A DNA stretch of 64,000 bases from Hemileia vastatrix (Eukaryota; Basidiomycota; Pucciniomycetes; Pucciniales; Zaghouaniaceae), in NCBI GenBank assembly GCA_030280995.1, contig JASXTE010000008.1, positions 27,610,193-27,674,192 of the forward strand, read 5' to 3'. Numbering within the stretch: position 1 is the first letter of the stretch; each line of letters starts with the position of its first letter. Under the pieces are notes generated by a model. The model ran no database searches. It was not told the DNA's origin and saw nothing but the letters and a program-made list of their open reading frames with translations. Shown in pieces: positions 44,443-54,839 of the stretch. The translations under genes and the position numbers were made by a program.

Positions 44443-47095
44443 ACTCACATATGCACAGGATTGGTGTTTGATACATCTTCTTTGTTAAAAGGCCTAGTAT
44501 AACTGAAAGCATTGGCTGCATTGTGCTCATAAAAACTTTTCACTGTGCTTGGTACTTCAGGGTTAGTGAAAATAATTGAAGCTCAATCAGGCTCCAGCAC
44601 TACCTTGGTGATATGTAAAAATTTTCCTTCTTCAAACTGTAACTCTTCTGTTGGAACCATATTGTCTTTAAATATTTGTGCATTTGTTTGCTTGTTATGA
44701 ATTCTATCACAAAAAGCGGTGTATTTTTCCCATCTATAAAAATATAACTAATAAAAAAAAGATCTCTTTAAATTCTAAAAATAACTTACTCATATCCTCT
44801 GTACACAAATTGCTGGTTTTGAACACTTGTGCTATATTCCAGAATACCCAAAATTTTCCATATAACCCATTTCAACAAATTTCACTTAAAAATGGCTCAT
44901 GGAGATTCAGAGCCATAAAATGTCACTTGAAAATCTACCATAAGAGTAACAGGAGATAAGAGCAAATATTTATAAATAAAAAAGGGTGTAACCCACATTA
45001 ACTAAAGGACCCCTCAAACTTTTCAATCTAACATGGCAATAGAAAATTAAATCAATCAAATTTATAGGTGAATGAATTTTGAAAAGGGGAAGGAGCAAGA
45101 CTAACCTTTTGATACAGAGAGGATTGGTGAGCCAGTACTTCAGCCAATCCCTCATAATTGAATGTGACAACTTCATCTTGTTCTTGAAACTCTATACATA
45201 TTTGAGTCCCATTTTCCCACACTTTACCCTTTCCTAAATGGTTGAGCAAGCAAAGGTACAGTCTAGAGGAGATGAAATTTAAATAAGAAAAAAAAAATAC
45301 TGTACAATACAAACTTAAGCTTTAAAAAAATTACCTCTTTCCTTGAAAACTCAGTTTGTTCTGGTAAATCAAGATTTTCCATAGCCTCTAGAATCTTATT
45401 TGAGTCCCAACCATGCAAATCCACACGAAGTTTTATTGACAGACTTAATCACACCACAAAATATGTTAATAATAAGTGATGATTAATTTGGTATCAATCA
45501 GATTAGTAAATTTGATTCTAACAAGAAAAAGGAGCAAAGTATATGTCAGAAACTTACCCTCCTTCAGCATGATTACCTAAAGCTGCATGAAAGTTAACCA
45601 GCTTGTGAATGTATTGAACATAGATAGCACTTCTCCCAATATTTTGGATATACTAGAATAAAGAAAAATTGAAAGTTGAATAATAGTTAAGATATGATAT
45701 TTGAAATTGAATACTAACCAACATCAACTTAAGAGTCCCAATAAATCTATTGTAAATAAACTGTAAAAAATAATTTAAAAAAATAAAAAATAATTAATTA
45801 ATAATGTAAGATAAACAATCAGGGAAAAAGAAGTAAGCCACAGGATCACGCACCTCATCTCCAGGTGGAAAATTGCAAATTCTCATTACTAAATCCAGAA
45901 ATTGGATAACTGAATCCAAAAATACATTGACCTGCCATTTTAGCTCTTCTTCCATTGAATTAAATTTGATAAATAAGTTTTGGAGCAGAGAAACAAAAAT
46001 CATTCTGGACAGTTCATTGCTTTCATTAGTAACTGAGCTACCTAAGAGATGGTCTAATTTGTCAATGATCTCATTGACTATGATTGAACTAAAGAGTCAT
46101 GATGAGTAACTTATCTCCACACTTTGGGTTATTTCTAAAAAAAATAAAATTGAACGCTTACAAATCACAATTTTTTTTGTATTACCCACTAATCATACCA
46201 TAAAGCTACATTTAAATGACTTACTTATCAACCAGAAAAGATAATAAAATGCAAAAAAAAGACAATTAGACAAACTTGCTTACAACTGTAGAAGAATTCA
46301 TTCTCATCTTGTAATGATGTGATAAGCAGATTTCAATTAAAGGCTCCACAAATCCAGGGACAAACTGTGCTTGATAGCCTCATATTAAAAATGCATGCAA
46401 AAAACTCATCAGAATCTTACACAAAATTACATGTACATATATGGTAAGAAGGGTGATAAGCCAGGGATAAATTAAATAAAAATATACACTTGCCACATCA
46501 TGTTATAACACCATTAGAACTTCTTAGCTCTTCCCCTCTTAAAGCTTCCCAGGAAACTCTATATAGCTTTGTGCCTTCTCCTCTTAAGTTGCCAGCCAAC
46601 TTCCAAACCACCCTTCTCCTCTGTGGAGAAAAATTTTCAATAATCTAATGAGGGCTAGCCAAAAGTGATTGCATCAAGAAAAAAAGTTGGACCACAAAAC
46701 TGATTCAAAATTTGTTGTATTTTTAGATATGGAAGGAATGAAATCTCAAATAATTATTTTCAAAGTAGCCTGATAATCTTGAGACTAATTTTTTGAGCTA
46801 GGATGTTAACATTCAACTAATATTTGGGAAATGCCTTGTTTTTGAGAATGGAATAAAAAACCCTGAAAAACTTATATAAAAATTGAGCATAATTTTTGCC
46901 ACCCTCAACTTCTAACATCAATTCTAAAAATCTTGAGAGTAATGAATCAGGGCATAACAAAGATAGAGTAATAATCATGCAAGCAATTTCACCCAAAATG
47001 TTTTGAGTGCTAGGCACTTGGTCCATTTTTTCTTCTTGCCTTGTCATCAAGATAGCCTTTGTAATGAGTTCTACTATACTAAGAAGTAGACACAA
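44443..47095 (-). pseudogene. DOCK-family guanine nucleotide exchange factor, DHR-2 part, decayed
   Basis: Reading 5' to 3' on minus, these blocks follow the DOCK order: FLELMLEVEGGKNYAQFLYK...NKAFPK; ERRRVVWKLAGNLRGEGTKL; AQFVPGFVEPLIEICLSHHY; SIIVNEIIDKLDHLL and WQVNVFLDSVIQFLDLVMRI; YIQNIGRSAIYVQYIHKLVN; NLDLPEQTEFSRKE; LLNHLGKGKVWENGTQICIE with the following LAEVLAHQSSLYQKV; QNQQFVYRGYE; and FTNPEVPSTVKSFYEHNAAN with FSYTRPFNKEDV (DHR-2). DOCK proteins exchange nucleotide on Rac/Cdc42-type GTPases, with ELMO as partner. Stops interrupt the matches (TAG at 46817, then TGA, TAA, TAG and TGA down to about 46630; TGAs near 44900 and 44565) and a frameshift lies near 46620. Splice sites are often still good. 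The N-terminal half is absent or unrecognisable. Confidence 0.82.
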
Positions 47096-47825
47096 TTCAA
47101 GACACTCTTATTTTTAAAGACAGCGCAATAATGTGTAACTCTAATACCTGACTAGATAGTTTGTAAGTTGAAAGATGAGTTAGGAGATAAGTAAAAACAA
47201 ATATTACTATCTGGAAATTTCTATTCTTAATAAGTGCCAATATCCACAGCTACTCCCTCTTGAAGCACTCTCTTTGAATATGCCTTATTATAGCAATAAA
47301 ATAACTCTAATAATAGTTTATCCTACTGAATCTATATTCCCTCTATGTTGCACTTTTTCACTATACTATATGAAATTCACTCACAGACGCATGAACTCTA
47401 AAGACTCAGAATATCTCTAATAAACTTTTTTAAAATACTTATTCACAGAAAAATCCAATCTCCTACTTTTATTAGAATAATCACAAAATGAACAAATCAC
47501 TATATATATCACAATATATTTTGAAAGAATATAATAAGAAGCTCTAATATTTTAATCTAAGATCTGATTTGGAATAAAATTCTTCTACCTAACTTACTTC
47601 TCTCTTCCATTTAATAGCCCTTTCCTTCTTATGCTTTTTCAGTGCTCCTGACATAGTTACCTAGTGGATCTCCAGCTCTGTTTCTAGTTCCACATTAGTA
47701 AAACAATAACTAATCCTTTAGTAAACTAAGTACACCACTTGTAGCAACTACAGCGCCTAAACATATTGTATGCCTACTAATACTAGTATTAACTTGTTTT
47801 TCTCAGGTTTCACATGCGCACTTAT
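47096..47825. other. AT-rich interval, no gene recognised
   Basis: No motif-bearing ORF or clear repeat was recognised. It might contain decayed DOCK 5' exons or an LTR of the neighbouring gypsy relic; neither could be shown by eye. Confidence 0.4.
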
Positions 47826-48075
47826 CACTACACAATATGGGGGGAAGACTTGCTAGCAAGTCCGCAACCTTGGACCCAAACTCACCTCAGATTGAACACA
47901 CATTGAGCTATTGAAAAAGGAGCCATACAATCAGGGATGAACACCACTCAGCAGAACAGTTTTAGGTGGATGTTCAAGTAGAGTTCAGTATGGGTTTAAT
48001 ATGAGTTCAATCTGAGTTCCATCTGAGTTCAGGTTGGGGACTTGCTAGCAAGTCCACCTCCTATATTGAGTAGTG
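47826..48075 (+). mobile_element. CACTA-type MITE, family A, copy 3 (250 bp)
   Basis: It begins CACTACACAATATGGGGGG, ends CTATATTGAGTAGTG, and has TAT on both sides. The left dyad is GACTTGCTAGCAAGTC and the right is GGACTTGCTAGCAAGTCC. It has exactly the same length as copies 1 and 2. Confidence 0.92.
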
Positions 48076-48792
48076 TATAAAAGTACCTTTGCATTGTGTC
48101 AGTGCTACATTACACGTTAACACCTTTTGTTGCTTACCCTTGCCTCTTCTACTCTTGGGTAGTTTTGTGATTGAGTCCCCATTCTCCTTGCTTCATTTCT
48201 AAGTCCATAATTTTGACAATCCACTTAACAAGTTAGCCTCTGCAGCTCACAGTACCTGTTTCAGTAAGTTACCACACTAGCCACGGTGCAGTTTACTATG
48301 TACTTTAGGCTTTTCTTGAGCCATAATTCTTTCCTTAATGCCTAATTCACAATTATTGGAAAGTCTAAATCTTTAATGTTTAGCGTTGGAACTCCTAAGT
48401 TGATAGCACACAATTACCTTTGGGCGGCAGATCTTGCTGCAATATCCAAGTGCACAGACCCTAAACCTTCTTCTGCCCTTCTTTTTTTTGCTGTTCTCCT
48501 GACATGCAATTACATAGTTATAATAGCGCTATCTTCTGCGCTATGATTTCCCCTTTATTCTTTGAAACACACAATCTGATTGGTCCAAAAAGTGGACTAC
48601 CTGCAAGACATGTACCACATCCTCCCTCTACTTGCAACTTTCCCCAGGAGCCTATAAATATACTGAGCCTTGCAGCATTTCCTTCCTCCATCTTCCAACT
48701 TCTTCTCTACTTTTTAATAAATTATCATAATCTTTTTCTCTTACTTCTTATATCATCTCATATTCTTGTATTGCTCTTTTTTCTTCTAAATA
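48076..48792 (+). promoter_or_regulatory. upstream region of Cys-rich gene 1 with TATA box
   Basis: AGCCTATAAATA near 48651 lies about 140 bp before the ATG at 48793 and is followed by a pyrimidine-rich leader. The same AGCCTATAAATA is found about 45 bp before the second Cys-rich gene (near 50297). The remaining 48076-48640 shows no gene. Confidence 0.5.
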
Positions 48793-49845
48793 ATGAACAC
48801 ACGATCTAAGACCATTGATAGTGAGAATACTTCCAATGTCATGGACTCTATTCCACAGTTTGTGCGCATGCAGCCCCATGTCGCTCCTCCCATGACTCCA
48901 GTCACTACTATGATGGGTAGAAAAAGATGCACCCACTGCATTGAAAATGGCATATCCCTCTGTCACTTTTCAAAAGCCTTCCATGGCAACACTTATTTTA
49001 ATGTAATTTTTCCTTTATTTTTCTTCCATTCCTTTCATCTTATCATCACTAACTTCCATTTCTCTTTCTTCCTAGTCATGTGATCTTTGCAAAAGTTGCA
49101 AAAAGAAATGTAGCTACAATGGGCCTCCCACCATTGCGAATTTAGATCTAAACACCTTGACTTCTGAAAGGATGAGTCAGATGTCCTTCAAACGTCCCGC
49201 ACCTGCGCCTTGTACTCTTCCTAACAACAAACGTGTTAAGGTTGGTTTCCAAGAGCTTACTCCCAGTAGTGTCACTTCAATTCCTAGATTACTCTTCTAA
49301 GAAGAAAGTATTCATACCGTAAGTTCCTTTTTCTTCTTTTTCCTCTTCTAACCTAACACTATTATCCTTCTTTTCTTTTGTAGGATTTTCCAGCCACTCC
49401 TTACGCTCAGATGCCTCCTCCTCCAAATGCCCCTCTATTCTTTCCTGTTCTTGAAGAAGATCCCACCTGGGATGCCGCCGCTATTCCAGTGAAAATACCT
49501 TGTACGCCAACTCCTGACTGGACTACTATGCAACCAGTTGAAGATGTCATAATCCCAGATTATTGGCCCATCAATACCTCTTTGCTTGACAACAAGGAAG
49601 AGCCTTCCATAGCTTGAAACTGGGAATTTGCAGAGCACATTTCCTGTGCTCAATAAAATGCAACCATGCGCCAAATGGACAACATTTTCACTTCCATAAA
49701 GGAAATTCTCGAGGCCTTTCCCATCTATACTCGCGCCGAGTATAATCAATGTACGCAGCTTATTACTACTTTGCAACGACACATGCAAGAGGCTGTTAAT
49801 GACTGGGATTTCTGTGTCCCAATCTACAATGACACAGAATACTAA
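48793..49845 (+). pseudogene. Cys-rich gene 1, possible zinc-binding protein, three stops
   Basis: Three exons (48793-49002, 49076-49318, 49384-49845) all join in phase 0 to about 304 codons. The Cys region spans the first intron: RCTHCIENGISLCHF...SCDLCKSCKKKCSYN, i.e. CX2C-X6-C ... CX2CX2CX3C, consistent with a zinc cluster-like fold. The middle is Pro-rich (MPPPPNAPLFFPVLEEDPTW) and the C-terminus helical (IKEILEAFPIYTRAEYNQCT). TAA at 49298, TGA at 49615 and a TAA near 49660 break the frame. It resembles Cys-rich gene 2 in promoter, Cys layout and C-terminal helix. It lies antisense to the gypsy relic at 51803-53625. The protein is not recognised; a DNA- or RNA-binding role is a guess. 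Confidence 0.6.
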
Positions 49846-50345
49846 AAAAATCTTCTTCTTATTTTATTTTATTATTGTATCTCCTGTAACATGTACGTAG
49901 TCTGTAAAAGTAATAAAGTATCATAGATTCCCATATTAAGTTCCTTGTGAAATCCCTTCAATTACATGATGGGTTGTAAAAAAAAAATCCTCCTTCTTCC
50001 AAACCTTCCTGCACACCCTTTTTCTTAGTGCTTATAAAATATGAAACAATAATAAAACTTAAGATCAGTGCTATTCCCCATAGCAGCAAATATATCCTTT
50101 GTGTCATATACGCATGAGTTCCCTTGAAATTTTCAGATCTTAACAATATATGACTTTTGGTTGGCCGTGACAGATTCCATTCTTCTATTGGGTTCCTTTT
50201 TCTATGACAAAAATCCTTCACATCTTCATTAGAGACCATTAAGTGCTCAAGTTGGACATTGCACAACTGATGCCTTTTTTTGTAATTCCATTCTTAGCCT
50301 ATAAATAGCACATCTAATAATCAAAGTTTCCATTATTTTAGTATC

Positions 50346-51158
50346 ATGACTCAATATCACACTGTTCCCAGGGATCAAGGGTGCTCTTTTTGTAAACGTC
50401 CCAATTTCCATTGCAACTTTTCTAAACCTCGGGGTTATTCCTCTTTTAGAGCTGCCTGCAATAATTGTTTTAGATTTCATAAGACTTGTAGTACCTTCCT
50501 AAATGAAAATAGCCCTGAGCCTACTGGCTACATTCATTTCCCACCTAGTTCCACCAGTAGTGCTCCTATAATAACCACTACTAGTCCTAACATTGCTAAT
50601 TCTCCCCCCATTACTGATATCACTTATGAATCTTCATCACTTCACACTTACTCCAGGTGCCAAATATCCATTCAGCTCAGAGCTGCACCTTCTTCTGCCC
50701 CTAGCTCCAATGCTTCTATGCATTCAGGCTCTTCTACAGCTGGTCCTAACGCGGTTTCTGTTTCCTCGCTGTAATTGCTCCCCCATAACTTATTAGCAAG
50801 TAAGCTCTTTTTATTACACTTACACCTTCATTCCCACTGACTTCTGGTCTATCCTGTAGGCTTCACTAAATCCATCTTCCTGGGATGGTTTCATATTACA
50901 CTACCTTTTGTTCATTCCATGGGAATTTTTTCTCAAATTTTCCTTATACATGATGCTATGTCTCTATCCTACAATCATGCACCAGCCTTTTCTGACGCTG
51001 AGCTCAAGGCTCATTATACCCATATAGAAATGATAGGTCAGCTAATGAATGAAATCAGTTCTTCCACTATTCTTATATTCCCCGCCAATTGTTGTCGCTT
51101 TTTCATACCTGAAGAATGGAATGGATATCCTAATAGTTTTAAAAGCAAAACTGAATAA
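50346..51158 (+). pseudogene. Cys-rich gene 2, paralogue-like, one nonsense codon
   Basis: The frame from 50346 (MTQYHTVPRDQ) has CSFCKRPNFHCNFSKPRGYS and ACNNCFRFHKTCSTFL, a CX2C-X6-C...CX2C...C pattern like gene 1. A Ser/Thr/Pro-rich middle follows. After a TAA at 50772 the same frame reaches a GTAAGC donor (about 50800) and resumes after a CTGTAG acceptor (about 50860), ending at 51158 (AELKAHYTHIEMIGQLMNEI...). Total would be about 250 aa. TATAAATA at about 50299 gives a typical start context. The unknown function is probably shared with gene 1. Bases 51159-51802 show no gene. Confidence 0.58.
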
Positions 51159-51802
51159 TCCACTTGTTCTTTCCCTATAAGCTTTCTTTCTACAATATTC
51201 CTGTACATAGTCTCCATCTTTTACGATGCCTTTTAAATAAACATCCTAGACAGGGCGCTATTCTTTTACACCTGTCTTAAATATTAGTTGTCTCTTTAAA
51301 ATTTGGAGTGCCTAACCTCGCTTTCTCTACTTTCTTAAAAAGACTTTAGACCTCGTAAAAAATATCATAGAATAAACTTTAAACATTAAATATTTTACCA
51401 CCTTTACTGTGATACAAAAAAAAATACATGATGTAAATAATTATGGAACTGTAGAGCGCCCCAGCCATAAATTGTTATTCCACTCCTGGTTGAGTAAAAC
51501 ATTGGCTAAATTCCAAGAATCCTTTGATTTTACATGGTACACATCTCCTTCAATCCATTTATTTATTTCATCATGTTACCTCGAATGATGAAAATATAAG
51601 ACTCCATTTTTCCCTATGCCCTCATCTGTGCGCTTATGCCAGTTGCCTGTTCAGCCATAGTCCTCCTAACTTCCAGTTAGCTCCCTCTACCCATCACAAC
51701 TGCATCAAAGCCTCCTTTGAGTCCTCTTAGAAAAATAAACCTTAAACATAACTTGTTAGTTTAACCTCTTCCCAGAGGCTATTCTGATAATTTTCCTTCA
51801 TT

Positions 51803-53625
51803 TCAGAGGTTATCCTGTACTACTGGAACACCCCTTGCATAAAATATTTTGATCTGATCTGCCGCTACACGTCGCTTCAATTCAGCACCATCCAATTCCT
51901 CCAGTAAAAAAGACCCTCCAGTTATTTGCTTCCTTATCCTATAAAGACCATTCCATCTGTCAGCAAAAATTTTACCCCATTGGCTTTCTAGACTTCTATT
52001 ATAAACCAAAACTAAATCTCCTGGGTTCAATGAATTTCTCAACCTATGCGCTAAGCGCTCATCCCAATATTTAACTGATTAGTTCTGGATATGAATCATT
52101 CTATCATATTCCTTCTCCACAAACTCATCTTTCCTTTCAAGTTGCGCTACCCTTGCTAAAATTAAATCTTCAGTTGAGCGCACTTGATCCCAATCACATC
52201 CTTGAAATGATCCAGAATCTATATTGATAGGTAGTACTGCCCTTTCAGCAAACATAAATTCATACTGTGAAAACCCAGTTTCCTTTTAACTGAAATCCTG
52301 TCTGCATACAAAACTAATGGCAAGTAGTTCTTCCACTTTGCACCAATGTTCCCACATAACTTAACCAACGCATCTTTTATTACTTGATGCCCTCTCTCAA
52401 TCATCCCTTCCACTTCAGGATAATATGGTGTTGTCACTTGCAGCTTAGTGCCTATATCTTTGAATACATCCTGGAATTCTCCAGCAAATTCAGCACCTCC
52501 ATCCACAGTTACCATTTTCATTACCTCATACCTATAAATCCATTCTCTTTTTAAGAATTTAGCTACATTGCTTGCTTTAAGTTTTACCAACGGTGCTGCT
52601 TTGACCAATCCTGATAGATCATCCCTGGCTACTACCAAGTATTTAAAGCATCCTTATTTTATATGAACTGCGTCTAAACTGATCCTACCAAAAACAGTAT
52701 CTTTGCCCGTCTCTTTACCTTTTTCTTTTGGCTTTCTGTGACTCCTACGTTGACATTCCGGACAAGATTTAACCCAATCCCTCACCACGTTCTTCATATT
52801 GGGCCATCAGAATCTTTCCCTGACTCTGCAATACGTCTCATCTTGACCCCTATGATCTAAAGTCTCATGAAAATCCCTGAGTATTTTCTCCTTCCTTTCC
52901 CTAGTTTGAATGACTAACTGAGGAAAAGATGACTTATTCCTCCATAAATTCCCGTCTTTAATAAAATAATTTTTAGAACGCTTCTCAATATTGCGCCAAA
53001 CCTTTTCACCACATAAATCTGGTTGACTTCTACCTTACAGATATAACCTTAACAATTCTTCTTCCTCATAAGAACGCGCATCATCTTCAGAATACTCCCC
53101 ATTCTCTGGATGGGTATTACTATCTAGACTTCCCCTTGAGTCATCTTTGTCGTCTGATTCTTTTGCTATCTCGTCCAGTGAACTCCTTTTCGTTACATTG
53201 ACATCAGCGCTCCCTAAATCCAGTTGCAGAATACCTTTGCTACAAACAACATTTATGTCATAATCACCTAGTTTTTTGTCTTTGTGAACTACTTGTAACA
53301 TTACTAGTTTATTTTCTTTGTGGACGCCGGCCATTAGTTTTACTACTTTGTGGACGTCCTTATTCCAAAACTTTTGATGACAATAGTCTATCCCATTTAC
53401 CCATTTTTTATCCTCTTCAAATTCCTTGGCTTCCAAGTCTTCTTCACACAATGGCCTTCTGGATAACAAATCTGGAATTGTGAAAGACTTTCCTGGCTTA
53501 TGCACTAAGTCGAAAGTAAATAAATTAATCTGCACTACCCACCTAGTCATGGGGGCATCTGGCAGACTGGGGCTACTAATCACTTGCACCAACAATAGCG
53601 CATCAACCTGCAACTCAAAATGTTG
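51803..53625 (-). pseudogene. Tf2-like Ty3/gypsy RNase H end to integrase relic
   Basis: On minus: the RNase H/linker piece (53613-53035) contains TRWVVQINLFTFDLVHKPGK and DLLSRRP, followed by an acidic linker. The HHCC finger ends in CPECQRRSHRKPK near 52750, with a TGA at 52807-52809 where the family has Trp (F-W-W-P). The core has TVDGGAEF (second Asp) and VEGMIERGHQVIKDAL (Glu) in 52219-52638. The C-terminal piece is 52042-51803 (NPGDLVLVYNRSLESQWGKI). RT and both LTRs are missing or unrecognised. Order and motifs identify a gypsy integrase. Confidence 0.82.
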
Positions 53626-53656
53626 CCCCTAAAGCATCCATTGTAGCTTCTTTGGA

Positions 53657-53843
53657 CAAAGAGAAAAATATAAGTGAAATGAGAGGTAATGATATGAAAC
53701 AACTTCTACTTCTTAAAGAAAATAATTGTTGTACTGATAAAGACTTGGAGCTTTTACAAAAAATGAAGGAGGATATGAAAACAAAAGAGCAACTCTTGAT
53801 TGAAAAAATAAGTCTTTTTATTCATTTATTTTTAAATTTTTAA
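53657..53843 (+). pseudogene. fragment of a Harbinger 2-type partner gene C-terminus
   Basis: LDKEKNISEMRGNDMKQLLL and KEDMK match 35098-35250 of Harbinger 2 with few changes at DNA level. It directly abuts the gypsy relic, marking a junction created by insertion or deletion. Confidence 0.8.
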
Positions 53844-53940
53844 ATGAATTTAAAGAAGTAAACAAAAATTAAGAATTAATAAGAGATGTATATACAAAAA
53901 TTAAATCTTAGAAATATTTTTATAAATAATAAATAACATA

Positions 53941-54178
53941 CACCATGGGAAATCAGGGGGTGAACTGCTAACAGTTCCCTCTTTTTGAAACTTTCAGGAA
54001 GAGGTTGGGAAATTGTTGGGGAAATGTTTTGAAAGAATTAGGAAACTGTTTTTAAATTATATGAAAACATTTTGAAAAAAAAGTTGGCCCTAAATTGAGC
54101 CTCGATTTATCCCTTCTTGAGCAGAGCTTTGGATTTAAGTTGAGCATCAGTTGGAACAAATTTGAGCAATGGTTGAGC
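53941..54178. repeat. CACTA terminal end and TTGAGC subterminal repeats
   Basis: The CAC-start, AGGGGGTG block, imperfect dyad GAACTGCTAACAGTTC and TTGAGC at 54095, 54117, 54140, 54162 and 54173 reproduce the layout of family-A MITE ends. Dense short subterminal repeats are typical CACTA transposase-binding regions. Confidence 0.6.
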
Positions 54179-54839
54179 AACAACACTTAACATACCATAA
54201 TATTCAATTTTATATATAGATCCATTTAATGTTGGGAGGTCAGGTTTGATATTAGTAGAAATATCTTAAATGACACATAGTATACTAGGTCTAGAATATT
54301 ATTTCAATTATCAATTTTATTTCCGCAAATATATAAAAAAGAATACTATTTAAGTCCTTTTTAAAAATTTTATTAATAAAAATAAAACTCTGTAAAAATA
54401 TTTGCACATAATTTTAAATTTTCTAGACAAAAGTTGATATTGAGCCCTTATAAATAGAAATTTCTCATTGTTCCTTGGAATAAAAAAGTATAAGACAATG
54501 TTCAAAAAATTTAATGTAGGAGAAAAAAAAATATATTTTTTATAAGTGGAAAAAATAGTAATGTATTTTTTAAAAAATTTACAGTATTAAAGAAACTAAT
54601 TTTAATATATTGGCACAAAACTTAGGCTCTAAAATAATGCTTTTTTTTTAATTATTTATCTGTATTTAGTTATTATTAAAATGTGAGTCAACATTAATTA
54701 TTAACATACATGAAAAATTCAATTTTGAATATTCATCCAATATTATATATATTCTCTACTTTATTCTCTTTCAAAACTTTGCTCTCACCCTCTCTTTCTT
54801 TAAACTACCACCATCACCATAAAATTAATTTAATTAAAA

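Noticed and set aside
44678..47095. Several small independent minus- and plus-strand genes
   Set aside because: The minus-strand pieces align in order with one DOCK protein; the plus-strand ORFs are shadows.
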